Notes under the pieces: generated by a model
What the model was told of the DNA's origin: nothing
Databases searched by the model: none
The model's input: the letters and a program-made list of their open reading frames with translations, nothing else
Part shown: positions 1-13,600 of the stretch, piece after piece
How positions within the stretch are numbered: the stretch's first letter is position 1
How the letters are laid out: each line of letters opens with the position of its first letter
Assembly: GCA_032690845.1 (NCBI GenBank)
Contig: CM064434.1
Span: 9,674,108-9,738,107, forward strand
Length of the DNA: 64,000 nucleotides
From: Eleusine coracana subsp. coracana
Lineage: Eukaryota > Streptophyta > Magnoliopsida > Poales > Poaceae
Direction: 5' to 3'
Program-made: the position numbers and the translations under genes

Positions 1-491
1 GCCACCGCAGCCGACGCGCCGCTGCCCAATAGTGGAGGGCTGAGGATGACGCGGCCCGGAGGTGGAGAAGGGAGGAGGAGGCGGTGCGGCGGCTGAAGGA
101 GGAGGAGGAGGAGGAGGAGGCGGTGCAGCGGTGGCATGGCCTAACCCTAACCCTAGAGGAGGCGGTGCAGCGCGCGTAGAATGCGCCCCGAGTCCCCATC
201 GCCTCCTTTTTTTATATATGTAGCACGCCCTTAGTAGGGGGCCTGCATTGTCAGGCATGCAGCTATTGGGCCTTTAGGCCTTAGCTGCGGGCCTGGCAAA
301 GGCCGCTACTGCAGTGTAAACCATAGTAGCAGGCCTTGTGCCCTCAGTAGCAGGCATACAGTGCCCGCTACTACGGTTTGCTTCGTAATAGCGGTCCCGT
401 GTACCTTCCCAATCTCAGTTGTAGGCTCTTATGAGGCTCGCTGCTGAGCTTTTTACCCCGTCCACCACTGCAGAGCTCTTTTGTAGTAGTG
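1..491. mobile_element. CACTA-type transposon, one terminal part (truncated by window edge)
   Basis: The segment ends at 491 with TTTTGTAGTAGTG, the inverted form of the CACTACTACAAAA terminus typical of CACTA transposons. The preceding 300 bases carry GC-rich subterminal repeats such as TAGTAGCAGGC and GCCCGCTACTAC in both orientations. The first 180 bases are a GGAGGAGGA-rich tract. No transposase reading frame is seen. The other end lies outside the window, so the target duplication cannot be tested. It abuts the LTR copy at 495-1890 and removes that copy's first bases, so it probably inserted into or replaced its end. Confidence 0.7.
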
Positions 492-494
492 AAG

Positions 495-1890
495 GGTACG
501 ATGTTCAATTGTAGCATATTCTCCCATAGAGTATTTCAAGGTTTAATCAAATCAATAGAGATAAGTGGGAATCAAGCAAAGTAATTAATAAAAGACCTAA
601 TTAAGCTTCTGAAGATGAGGTTGTTTTGTCAGTGAGCTAAGGGTGTGACGATCAGCGCATCACTGTGCCAATCATCATGAAGGCTTTTTATGTGAAGGTT
701 GTTTTAATTCATAGAGTGGCTTAAAGAAAATTGTTTACTGAGTTTAACCAGATAATCTACTGCCAGATAATCTACTGAGATCATAACCACAAAGTGTGAT
801 CAAGTAGCATCATAAATGGAATTACTTGGTACAAGGAGCCGAAAATGGGTAGATGGTGACTCTTTTCTGACGGTGTCCTGTTACAACCAGTCGCCTTAGT
901 TGGTCTACACCCTCTACTCTACGCATACCTACTACCAATGCATAAGTAGAGATACATGTAAATCTGATTCATACAAGATCTAGAGTTCTACCCTAATCAC
1001 CACGAGTAGGATTGTATCTAGGTACTTATCCTATGTACTAAAAAAGGATTAAGCACATGTGAGACCATCAAATCCAGGTGATCATGTAACTAAAACCATT
1101 CATCAACATACTTAATATTACTTCAATATGGTACACATTAGAAGATTCATTACCATCTAGTTGGCCTACCTTGATGGATTACCTCAAGCACCAAAGGTTC
1201 ATGAAACTCCAAGCCAACAACCTTGCGATCATCGACTTGTCTAGGTTAGCCAAGCTAATCCTATCAACTAGATATGTCAAGAACCAGGCAAAGCCTGAGT
1301 GGCTCTAAACTCACGAGAATTATTGTCGCTCAACGACGTCAACCTTTGCTTTAGGGTTTACAAGTATTTATACAGACATAACTCAAGATAGAGTTGGTTT
1401 CTCGAGAAAAGGGCTCATGTGGAGATCGGCATGGTGGACATGTCGATCGGCACACTCTGTGTTTTGCCTGGTCTCTCTTCTAAATCAGTTCCCATGTGTT
1501 CTGTAGCTTCCTTGTGGGTCCTCTCATCAGGTTCTTTGAAGTAAAGTGTTGTAAGCATTTGAGATCTTGAAGTTTTATGTGAATATCTTCCTTCTACAGG
1601 GTTCTGAGGACTGGGCCAGCCTTGATCAGCCTGGATTACCCTTGTGTCGATTGGCACGGTGTACGTGTGTCTCGGCACCTGGGCCTTTTGTGCTATAATT
1701 CACCTCTTCAAGGTCCAAGTCCACTAGAAATGTCCCAAATTGTCGTCTTTTCACTTTTTTCTACAATAAATCTCTAGAATGACAGTTGTACAAATATTCT
1801 ACCTTTTTTAGGGGTTAATGACCTATAATAGTGATATTTAAGCTCTAAACAAGATGCTTTTAATGCATAAAATGGCACACTAACTAGCAT
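495..1890. mobile_element. LTR-retrotransposon solo LTR fragment, family 1 copy A
   Basis: This stretch aligns along its length with 17056-18498 and partly with 13073-16015. Shared blocks include a GACGATGT..CAATTGT start region, GAAGATGAGGTTGTTTTGTCAGTG, repeated GATCGGCAC motifs, and a tail reading ATAAAATGGCAC..TAACTAGC. The full copy at 17056 begins TGTTGGT, but copy A lacks about the first 30 bases because the CACTA element ends there. No protein-coding domain is present, so this is LTR only. Confidence 0.6.
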
Positions 1891-2599
1891 CAGTTTTATA
1901 GAGTTATTCCTTTAAAAAATTGGAATATTTGGAGCCCAGTTTTTAGAAACTAGAAACCCTATTTTTTGTTGGCTAATGACTGGTTTGCCATACCTCTTCA
2001 AGATCAGACCCACGCCACCTCGCTGCCTGGCCGCTACGAATGAAGGAGGAGTCCCTGCGCCTTGAGGGAGCCTGTCACGCCGCCCTGCCCGCTGCCGCAA
2101 CTCAAGGTAGCTAGATCCCGTAGTGTCGCTGCTTCCACTGCCACGCCTTGAGGGAGCTACAACTGGCAACGCTGCCCTGCGCGCCGCCACGCCTTGAGGG
2201 AGCTGGATTCGGCTGCACTACTTCGCCCACCAACGTGCTTCGAGGGAGCCAGATCCGGCCGTGCTGTCACGCCCACCGTCGCACCTCGAGGGAGTTGGAT
2301 TCGGCTGTGCTGCCTCACCAGCCTCCGCGCCTCGAGGCAGTTGGGTCTGGCCACGCAGCCCCTGCCTCAATCTCGCATCGATGGATAACGATTTGGCCGC
2401 ACAGCCCCTGCCACCACACCTCAAGGGGACTGACCTCGTGTTAGAGAGAGGAGGACCATGCCTCGCCTGAGATCTACATGGAGGATGAGGAGGTCTGCCT
2501 CAGTCACTCGTTGAAGAAATGTGCAGGATGAGGAGCAGGCTCAGGGAAACAATAAGTGGCGGTGTCGGCTAGGACAATGGTGGGTTAGGGTTTGATGCC
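1891..2599. repeat. Degenerate minisatellite, unit about 46-47 bp, with flanking repeat debris
   Basis: From about 2145 to 2375 the box C[CT]T[CT]GAGGGAG recurs at about 2145, 2192, 2238, 2284 and 2330, a period of 46-47 bases. Related single boxes lie near 2060 and 2410. Between boxes the units share GGATTCGGCTG..CTGC. Because the period is not a multiple of three, small open frames with similar peptides appear in several frames; these are not genes. The first 100 bases (TTTTTAGAAACTAGAAACCC) resemble 45465-45500 and may be a MITE remnant. Confidence 0.6.
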
Positions 2600-2818
2600 C
2601 CTCACCCCCAGTCAACCTCAGTTAAAAATAGATTCAATTTTTAGTGGCAGACAGAAACATGAGCCATCTCTAAAAATTGGTTTTTAGTGACGGATAACAT
2701 CTTGAACCATCGCTAGAAATAGCACGCCATGTCATCCATCCGTGGCTCTCTCCCTCAGCCAATCAGATTGTTGCACACAGATTCTATATTTCTCTCTTTA
2801 ATCTCCCCACGCTTCCCG

Positions 2819-2820
<2 letters not shown>

Positions 2821-2878
<58 letters not shown>
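2821..2878. repeat. (CT)n microsatellite
   Basis: An uninterrupted CT dinucleotide tract of about 58 bases. It lies inside the CACTA-like segment and generates spurious Ser-Leu or Arg-Glu reading frames. Confidence 0.95.
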
Positions 2879-2880
<2 letters not shown>

Positions 2881-3045
2881 CATCCTACGCGGCTTCCTTT
2901 GGCGCTGCCCACCCTCCGCTAGTGCCGCCTCTGATGCCCCCTCCTCTAGCGCTGCCTCCAATGCCACCTCGACCACCGGCCTCATCTCTGACGCCCCCTC
3001 CTCCGATGCTGCCTCCAACACCACCATGTCCTCTAGCGGATCTGT

Positions 3046-3068
3046 GGGGGGGGGGGGGGGGGGGGGGG
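3046..3068. repeat. Poly-G homopolymer run
   Basis: A run of about 23 G residues inside GC-rich sequence. Its exact length is likely to be unreliable in any assembly. Confidence 0.9.
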
Positions 3069-3738
3069 ACGAGGATTAAAGCGGACCGGAGGATCCAACG
3101 ACACATCGCCCCCTCCTTCGGTGGTGGTGTGTGGCGCCCTTCCCCCTCCGATGGCCACGCGTGAGGCGGCGGCGCACTGCGGGTCGGTGGATCTGGCCCG
3201 GAAAGGCAGCACATCGCAGCCTCGACATGGGCCGACAGATCCAGCCGAGAGAGGAGGTGGCACATCGTGGTCCCATTGCGGGCTAGCGGTTCTGGCCGGC
3301 GAGGCGGCTAGGGTTTGGGATTATTTTACTATTAATTCGTACGGTGGGTGACATTGCTACCCACGGCTACAATAGATGTTCCTGCGGTGGTTTGTTTGTC
3401 TCACAGAACACCCTCCGCAACTAACGATTATTTTTAGCTTCAAAACAGTAGCAGCGGGTTGGATAGCCTGCCTCTATAGTACTGTAGATTATGCCGACTA
3501 GGCCAATTAGCGGCGGATGACAAAGTGACCCGCCCCTAAAATTGATTTTTTGGGGCGGGTCACATTGTGGTCCATCTCTACAAATAGCAGGCTATTTTTT
3601 GATGCAGGTCACATTGTGACCCATTATTAAAAATTGATTTTAGAGGTGATTGAGAACGTGGACCTCCACTAAAAATCATTTAACGGTGGGTTTCTTTATA
3701 GCCACCTCTGGCGTTTTGGATGCTGCCGCTATAGTGTG

Positions 3739-4687
3739 GCAGAGTTAAGTCCGGTGAGAGTTTTTTGTGAGCTTTATTGCTCCGACCATGTGTGACAGTT
3801 CCAGATTAATTCCAGTTACATTTTGAGCATCACAGTTACATGTGCAGGCAATAGCTATAGGAAATATTAGTACAACTATGTTCTATGGCGGTTGTTCAAA
3901 TCTAGTTTTTATGATAGCTCCAGAACTTTTATCTCACGGTACCATCAATTGGTTAGTTATGCTACATATGTGCCTATGAACATATGCACATTCAAATAAC
4001 ATTGTGTTATGGATGTTGTCACGTTGTTAGTAGTCACGGCCCATGTTAGGAAACAAATTCAATTACAAAAAATTGGTAATCAGAGGCTACTATCTGATCT
4101 ATTTAATAGGTTCTAATAAATACACTAACTGACTTTCCAAAAGTGAGCCGAGAAATACATATAATTATTTTATGGTCTTTTTCCTAGGAAGTAATTCACC
4201 ATCTTATCCATTAAGATATAGTTAGATGGACGATTCACAATCATTTGGGACTACCTTAAAATATCTCACATAAAACTATTCATCTTCTTGATATACAATG
4301 ACGCAGCTTGTTCTCTAAAGGAAAACTATACCTTTTTCTTCTAACAAAACATGTGTACTTATATGGTTACATAAAAACTACAGTCCATTTTCATGTTTCT
4401 TGAGGATTATTCACCAATCATGTTAGACTGGTTGACAACTATGTGTGTCGTGTCCATGATCACAATCGATGTATGCTAAATTATTCTTAGAACTCATAGT
4501 TTTTAGAACCTTTATTTATCAATTTTTTTTCTTTATGTACCATTGCTGGCACGGTTCATTCGTGTTCCAAATGTTTGATTCCACTATTGGTGTTAGCAAG
4601 TGAATTTATACCAGCAGGGCATAGTATTATATTTTTCTTTTTACTCCCCTAATTGCTGCATTTGTTCTTCTTAAAAAAAATAAGCAG
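3739..4687. other. Non-coding stretch upstream of the first visible cyclase exon
   Basis: AT-rich sequence with no convincing exon on either strand. I looked on the plus strand for the cyclase exons that should precede the one at 4688 and did not recognise any. It is probably an intron of that gene or the scar where its 5' half was lost. The last bases (TAAGCAG) form the acceptor of the 4688 exon. Confidence 0.5.
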
Positions 4688-7600
4688 GCAATGAATATGC
4701 TTGCATGTTGGATTGAAGATCCAAACTCAGAAGCATTTAAACTCCACATTCCAAGAATTTATGATTACTTGTGGCTTGCTGAAGATGGTATGAAAATGCA
4801 GGTAAATATTTACTATCAATACAACCTTATCATCCTTCATACCTACTGTCTCATTTGTTAATTGTTTGGCATCTTCAATTAGTGGTTGGGATTATTCAAT
4901 GCACAGTCTCAAATCTCCCATAGAGATCGATGTCTGGCTAGTGACGAATTAGCACTCCTTGTTGCTCTAATCATAAGAGGTTCACCTTCTGTCCACTGCA
5001 GGGGTATAACGGCAGCCAACTGTGGGACACAGCCTACACAGTTCAAGCCATTTTGTCCACCGGCCTTATTGAAGAGTTTGGTCCAACTCTTAAACGAGCG
5101 CACGCCTTTGTTAAAAATTCACAGGTAGAAGCATGATACTGTGAGTCTCTAAATTTTTATTTATGTAAGATACTATTATCTCAGTAAACCTGAAGAAGGA
5201 ATTTTTGTTTACAATGAAAGATTCTTGAAAACTCCCCTAGAGAGTTCCGCGACATGTCCAAAGGTGGATGGCCATTTTCTACCGCTGATCATGGTTGGCC
5301 TTCACCGGACTCCACTGCTTTAGGACTAAAGGTGAATGTTGGTCCGCAGACAGCATGTTTCATAGAAATATGGTTTACTTCCGCTCCTTAACTTTTTTTT
5401 GCCAATAGTTCAAGACTTGACAATATAATTGCAAGGTCATCATCATAACTAATAAAAAAACCTTGTGAATTAAAATTCCTTAGTTGTTGTTCTTCTTTTA
5501 CCCTCAGGTCTCCCTATTTTTATCAAGGATTTCTCTGGATATTGTTGGTGAGCCAATGGAAGCTGACAGACTTTATGATGCTGCCAATTGTCTGATTTCT
5601 TTAATGGTAAGCATATTCTAACTTTTTCCTTATCTTCCACAAGTTGTTCTTCAATTAGCTGTTCTTAAAAGTGTTAAATATGTAATTAAATGCATATATG
5701 AACAATATCAGAATAATTTATTTCAAACAACTTCAGTGTAGAGAAAACCGATATTTCAGATAAAACAAATACTCACCTGGAGCTAGATCTGCAATTAAAT
5801 CTACGGCAGCACAGCCTGTCGACATCCTCGCCGCCTGTTCTGTCGGTGCCTTTGTGACATGCCACGCTGTTGCGGTGTTGTCCCATGACGCCACAGCCAA
5901 CTCCCATAGTCTTGGTGATGCAGCCCACAACCACGTGTCAAGTCGGCTACAACCATGTGACGCCGCTAGGTGGTGACCTCAGACCATAGACCTCGCCTAG
6001 CGTACTGCCAAGCGCACCGTCCTGCAATGACGCAAACTCATCACCATTGCACAATTTGGGGGCGGGGGGGGGGGGGGTGTCACCTCCCTATTAGTTGCTT
6101 CGACCTGCAGTTGTTGTTATTGACGCAGGTGCTACAAGATCTAGTGCCCATCAGCGGCATCAAGCTAGTAGAGGAGGAGGGGCACTACAGTAAACATGCA
6201 CTGCAGGGGTGCCCTCCAAAAGACATAGTGGCAGGCCTGAAATACGGGAGGGCGTGTGGTTGGCATTGTAACCTGCCACTACATATGGGTTTCTTTGTAG
6301 CGATGGCCTACATTGTCGTATTTGTTGGTGGGTGTATGGGGTCCACTCAAAATGTGAGTCAGACCCAGCTGGGTGTGGACTCTAGGTCATCACAATACAT
6401 CATGCGTTTCAATCACCAACAAAAAAAATGTGTGGTGTGGAGAGGGGAGGGGAGTTCGGGGAGATGAGGATTTGTGCCTCCCTACCTGGTTGACGTCTGG
6501 AACAGCCAGAGTATAAGGGCCTTGAGATGTGGAACAATGGAACGGTAAGGCTGAACATACACATGTCAATTCCTTTCAGATTATGAACTGCTGATTACTA
6601 GCACAAGATCTTACAAACCATGTTCACAATGTTGTGGCGCAATTAATGAAATATGTGGGTTGTTCCCTACCAGCCGAGTGGTGTAAGGTATAGGTACCCT
6701 AGCCTACCGGCCTCTCCTTATTTTGGCGTGCATGGATGCCTTTATGCGTTGACACGTCATCATTATACAGTTATTATGGGCTGCTCCTTGAAATGACATG
6801 TTATCCCTGGATCCTTATTCCGTGGGTCAGTTGGCGTCGGCAGTTTGACCCGACCCTGTCAGCTGCTCAAGCAAAGTTTGGCGAGCGTCGAGGAGAAGGA
6901 GACAGACGATGGCATGGAGGATGGAGGACTAGTCTAATCGGATTCCATCAGTGATGATGTTCTGATCTCATGGCAAGATCGGTTTGGGAACAAGACCTTG
7001 TGATGTGGCTCTAAGAGGCTGGATCTGTGGGTGGAGGGGAGATGATCAGGTCGCAGAATGTACCAGCCTAGCTGATATCCACTGAGAGTCAATGATGAAC
7101 TCAAGCTTGAACACGCAAGCAAAGAACTGAATCTAGAGTAAGCACTGGGGCTAGATTGGTGCTCACCACTGAATCTAGGAGAGGTAAGAAGCATGCGAGT
7201 AATGGATGAAGCTACGGCCAGCTGAAAAATGTGCAAGAGAGAGCAACGACAGACACAACTTGATTTTTGTACAGGATTTGACGGAGGATGGAGGAGCCAC
7301 ATCAACTTTGAAAGCGTTGATGTGTGGCAGGAGGAGCCATTCTATGAGGTGGTAGAGTGAGGAACATTGCTCCGTGCTGCCCTCTGCTGCTTTTCGTGAG
7401 TGAGAGAGTGCCGACACCAACTTTCCTTGCTGAACGCACGGCAAGAATTGGGCAAAGTGTCAGTGGGGGAGGAACTCCTTGCCTCCCTCCATCCTACGTG
7501 CATGCCATGCTATCCTTCAGTGGCGACATAGAGGATGAGCGAAGATAAAAGAAGAGGAGCAGCGCGTCTGTTTTTCCTTTTTTTTCAAATCTTAATATAT

Positions 7601-10600
7601 TAAAACGCGTGCGTTCTCTCGTAAAAGAGCCATGCCACATCGGCAACCAACTTTTTAGCCGTTCGATCAGGCCAAAAGAGAACGTCAACCGTCAGATATG
7701 TCAATCCATTTTTTAGATCTAGGTCCTCTTGGTAGCATGTAATAACATATGTTAACAATCAGGTCCTCCCACCTCTTCGTTCTCTTCCCGATCCCTCACT
7801 TCTTCGTCTTCATCGGTCACCACTACGGCACTACCAAACGAAAAGAAAGGGAGACATGCCGCTTGCCAAGCTCGAAGCCCAAGTGCCCAACCTCGAGTCC
7901 GCACTTCGCTTTCCGGGCGTCATTTTCTCTAGCCCGGCGAGCTTCCTCGGCGAGGCCACCTGTCATTTGTGTTGTTTCCCTGCCCCATCATGCACGGCCT
8001 CCCCCCAACCTCCCCAAGCGCCCAAGCCATGGAGCTTGCCCGACCGCCTTGCTTTGGCTCCCAGCATGCCTCAACAGTCAAGGCTTACGACTTTCTTGCC
8101 CCAACCCATGCACATGGAGATCGTCGCGTACAAGATCGCCAGCCTACCAGAACGAGCCCCTCTGACTCTACCCCGGCCCTGCAATGGTGATGAGTGAAAC
8201 AACTAGCAATTGCAGCTACTGCAAGAGCAATGCCCCCCCCCCCCCCCCAGATGCTTTGCATCACCGTCCAGATGAAGTAACATCGGTTCAGGTGTGTGCG
8301 TCTCTGTTTCTCAAATACCTAGGAATGCTATCCACCTGTTTGGTTTATTGCCCAAAAGAGTTTGTGCTTATATGGTCATAAATCTCAGTCCACGAATAGT
8401 CATGAATTGTAAGAATCTGCATGCTTTGAACCACGAATTTGAGTTTGCCACCATTTTATTTTCTTCAATAAGTTACTAAACAAAAAAAAAGAGAAATTCA
8501 TTGGAGGCCAGAGATTTCGGCATCCCCAATGAATACAACAACAACAACAACAAAGCCTTTTTATCCCAAGCAAGTTGGGGTAGGCTAGAGATGAAACCCA
8601 TGGGAACCCAAAAAAGAAGAGACAAAGAAACAAAAGCCAAAAGAAAGAGAGAGAGAGAAAAAAGGATAAAAACAAAAAGAATAAAAGCCAAAAACGAGTA
8701 AGCAAGAAGGAAGGAAAAAAGATCACGGTTCCGGCACGTCTATTGCTAGTCTCCAAGCGCTCCTATCCATAGCTAGCTCATTAGGGATATCCCACGCCTT
8801 CAGGTCTCTCTTAACTGACTCGTCCCAAGTCAAGTTAGGTCGGCCTCTACCTCTCTTAACATTAGCATCTCTCTTTAGAACCACACTACGTACCGGCGCC
8901 TCCGGAGGTCTCCGTTGGACATGTCCGAACCATCTCAACCGATGTTGAACCAATTTCTCCTCGATAGGTGCCACTCCTATCCTGTCTCGGATATCTTCAT
9001 TCCGTATTCGGTCTCTTCTTGCATGCCCGCAAAACCAACACAACATACGCATCTCTGCTACACTTAGTTGTTGAACATATCGTCTTTTCGTAGGCTAGCA
9101 CTCAGCACCGTATAACATCGCCGGACGAATTGTCATCCTATAGAATTTACCTTTTAGCTTTTGTGGCACCCTCTTGTCGCATAAGACGCCGGATGCTTGA
9201 TGCCATTTCAACCAGCCGGCTGAAATTCTATGCCTAACATCTTCATCGATGTCACCGTCCTTTTGCAACATCGATCCTAAATAACAAAATGTATCCTTCT
9301 TGGCCACCAATTGTCCATCAAGGCTAACGTCTCCATCCTCATGTCTAGTCGCGCTAAACTCACACATCATATACTCGGTCTTGGCCCTACTAAGTCTGAA
9401 ACCCTTGCACTCTAATGTGTGCCTCCACAGCTCCAACTTCCTATTAACCCCATCCCTACTCTCGTCAACTAACACCACATCATCAGCAAAGAGCATACAC
9501 CAAGGGACATCACTCTGTATTTCTCGTGTGACCACGTCCATCACTAAAGCAAATAAATAAGGGCTCAATGCTGATCCTTGATGTAGTCCTATTTTAATCG
9601 GAAAGTCATTGGTGTCGCCATCACATGTCCGAACACACGTCCTCGCGTCCCTGTACATATCCTTGATAAGGGTAATATACTTAGTTGGGACCTTGTGCTT
9701 CTCCAAGGCCCACCACATGACACTTCTTGGCACTTTGTCATATGCCTTCTCGAGGTCAATAAAGACCATGTGTAAGTCCTTCTTTTGCTCCCGATATCTC
9801 TCCATCAATTGTTGCATTAAGAAAATCGCCTCCATGGTCGATCTTCCAGGCATGAACCCAAACTGGTTTTGCGTCACACTTGTCACTCTTCTTAGGCGAT
9901 GCTCGATGACTCTCTCCCAGAGCTTCATCGTATGGCTCATCAACTTAATCCCATGATAGTTAGTACAACTTTGAACATCTCCCTTGTTCTTGAAGATCGG
10001 TACTACTATACTCCTCCTCCATTCTTCCGGCATCTTGTTTGACTGAAAGATGAGGTTAAAAAGCTTAATTAACCATACTGTGGCCCTGGCACCTAAGCAT
10101 CTCCATACTTCGATGGGGATACCATCAGGGCCCATCGCTTTACCACTCTTCATCCTCTTTAAAGCTTCCTCTATCTTTGTCTCCTGAATTCTCCTCACAA
10201 AGCGTCTGTTGTTATCATCAAATGAGTCATCCAACTCAAGTATAGGACCTTCCTCCTCTCCGTTAAACAACTTATCAAAGTACTCTCGCCATCTGTCCTT
10301 GATCTCCTCATCTCTCACCAGGAGTCAGTCTACCCCATCCTTGATACATTTGATTTGGTTGATGTCCCTCGTCTTCTGCTCACGGATCCTAGCCATCCGA
10401 TAGATGTCCTTCTCCCCTTCCTTCGTGCCTAGTCGCTGATAAAGGTTATCATATGCCTGACCATTTGCTACACTCACTGCTCGCTTTGCAGCCCTCTTGG
10501 CTATTTTATAGCCTTCTGTGTTGGTTGCACTCTTGTCAAGATGTAGGCGCTTGAAACACTCCTTCTTCTCCTTGATAGCCCTTTGCACCTCATCATTCCA

Positions 10601-13600
10601 CCACCAGGTGTCTTTTGCTTCTTGTTTGCCTCCTCTACTCACGCCAAACACTTCTGAAGCTACCTTCCGAACACATGTTGCCATTTTTAGCCACATGTCA
10701 TCTGGTCCTTCTCCTTCCTCCTAGGGTCCCTCTCCTAGCATCCTCTCCTTAAAAGTTTGCGCCAGCTCTCCTCTAAACTTCCACCACTTCGTTCTCGCGG
10801 TCTTAGTACGTTTGTCCCTGTATACACGTACCCGAAAACGAAAATCCGCCACCACAAGCTTATGTTGAGTGACGACACACTCCCCAGATATCACCCTACA
10901 GTCCAAGCAAGCACGCTTGTCCTCCCTCCTGGCAAGGATAAAGTCGATTTGGCTCGAGTGTTGTGCACTTCTAAAGGTCACTAGATGGGATTCCCTCTTC
11001 CTAAATAGGGTATTCGCTACCAACAAGTCATAAGCTAGCGCCCAATTAAGTATATTCTCCCCCTCCTGATTCCTACTACCATACCCGAACCCCCCATGGA
11101 CCCGCTCGAACCCTACATTAGACGTCTCCACATGGCCGTTAAGGTCTCCTCCTATGAAAAGCTTCTCACTGATAGGTATGGCACTAACCATGCTATCTAG
11201 ATCTTTCCAAAACTGACTCTTGATGCTCTCACTAAGACCTACCTGAGGGGCATATGCACTAATCACATTTAAAGCCGAATCTCCAACTATCAGCCGAACA
11301 AGGATAATCCGGTCCCTATGCCTCCTAACATCTACGACTCCATCCTTAAGGCTCTTGTCGATCAAGATGCCTACATCATTTCTACCCAATGTTGTACCCG
11401 TGTACCAAAGCTTGTAGCCAGTATTCTCCACCTCCTTCGCCTTCTGGCCCTTCCATTTAGTCTCTTGAATGCATAGGATATTTACACGCCTCCTAGTTGC
11501 CACATCGACTAGCTCTCGTAACTTGTCTGTTAGGGACCCTACGTTCCAACTCCCTAGACGAATCCTAGTTGGCTCGGCTAACTTTCTTACCCTTCGCACC
11601 CGTCGAGGAAAGTGCGAAGACCCTTGCTCATTTTTCACCACACCATGTTGTGATGTTTCAGAAAACTACATAACGAAAAGGTAGATAACATATGTAATGC
11701 TAAATAAGCCTATGTAACTAAAATTTCAATATTTCAGCATACAGGGCAAGCAAATCAAATGTTGTCTGATTAACATGTATGGTTTTAGAAGATAGGTCGT
11801 CAGTCCAAAATTTGATCAGCATTGTAGTTGGTCAAAATAAATAATACATTGTTCTACTCAGGCTCTCACATGTAAACTCTCTGTTCTAACATCTGAAAAT
11901 TATATGCAACCCCATTTTAACAACTTAAAGTCTATGTACTTACACAACTATTGACACCTAAAATATTAGCTCAATGTTTTTTAAATACTACATGTCCTTC
12001 AACTGACTTTTAGCTCAACACTGATTGGTTAATACTTAATAGATGTGATGTCCCACAGTCCCAGATGCATGCTCTATTTCTCTGAATTGAGAATGAAAGT
12101 GTCGCCATTATGTTATCCGCTATCATTTTATTTGTATTGATGTTATCGAAACAAATTAAATGACCAGAGGAGGACCATCAAACATGTACAGTAGGAAGAG
12201 AAGCACAGCAACAATATATACAAATTTAACTGAAAAACAGGTAGGATTATAGGCGACACTGAGTTGTTTGTATGATGAGCAAAAGAATACAAGAATACTT
12301 GACGTCCTTCCATTGTGTCCTCGTAGTTGTCTGTAGCTGCTACAGTGGTTTGTCAAACTTCAGTTTTGAACCTGTCGATGCCAACAGTTGCTTCTCCTGT
12401 GTGCCCCAGCTGCTACTCTTGTGTCTTGCGTGCTTAGTCATGTCCATGGATGACATGTGAATGGGACTGGTCCTTTTACTCTAAAATTAGCCAAATCTTC
12501 AGCCATTCGACTTACACTGGTAATCTGGTATACATATGTTGGCTACAGATATGATTGAAAAATATATTGTTCATGTGCTATGGTCTAATCAAAATAAAAA
12601 GGGGGCTATATAAAACATGTAGTACAACAGGAAGAGAAGCGCGGCAAGGCCGCGCTGAGTTTCTAGTCAATGTATAAACATGGTAGCATTGGTAATTTAT
12701 TGTAGTTGTGGGGACCACTTTAAACAATGGTAAAGGAAAGGAGTATCGGTAGTATTTGGGTCTTTCAAAGAACAGATCACTGTTTGTAACAAATTGGGAT
12801 GAGAATCATTTCTCTTGAGATTCCATCAGGCTATGGGGAAGAGGAAGGCACTAGAGGAGGGGTCACGGATGTTGTCAAATAAATTATAAGTATTGGTGGA
12901 TTTCGATGGTCAGAAGACTTTGAAGGAGTTGGATTTCTCCTTCATACCGATCTGGATAAGATTGGTCAATCTACTATTGGGTCTGCTCACTAGATCGGTG
13001 GGGGAGATCATCGTAGGAAAAGTTGGGGAGGTGCTGGAGGTGGATGTTGGGGACAACGATATGACTAGGGGTTGTTGGTTGTATCTACGCAGCCACTTAT
13101 ATATTGTATGAGGATGATGTATAATTGTAGCTTATTTTTCCTCTAAGTATTCCAAGGTTTAATCGAATCCACAGAAAGCAAACAGGACTTTCACTATTAT
13201 TTAATCTACTAAACTAAAGTATCAGAATGATGTTTGTGAAAGCCTAGAAACAATTAGAAAAAAAGGTACTAGAGAGTTTAACAGGATTATAAAAGGATTC
13301 CCTCCTGTGGTTCAGATAACTAGCATGCAACTCACACTATAGATTTAGTTGATATGGCTAGTATTCTACAAGACATGGTGGTTCCACCCACACTCTGACC
13401 CAGTCATGGTAGGAGCTAATCATTCCACACTAGTTTCTTACACTATGTGATTGGCATAACATAGGCAAATATTTAGCAATGCTAATAAGCTCATATATGC
13501 GATCATACACAATCACATATGGAACAAGCACATCACATAGACTGGACACATTGAATAAATAGATAGGTATTGAGAGTTTCCATGAATAGGTTTCCTTCCC

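Larger units (their letters stand above)
2600..3738. mobile_element. CACTA-like non-autonomous element or fragment
   Basis: Both flanks of this segment carry subterminal repeats of the form TAAAAATTGRTTTTTAGNGGCGG in direct and inverted orientation (2620-2725 and 3520-3700), the same style as the element at 47190-47624. The right edge reads GCTATAGTG, the inverse of a CACTATAGC terminus. A clear left terminus was not found, so the left boundary is approximate. The middle is GC-rich, holds a long CT tract and a G run, and codes for nothing recognisable. Confidence 0.4.

Noticed and set aside
2729..3079. Ser/Leu-rich open frame
   Set aside because: It is a translation of the CT microsatellite and the G run.
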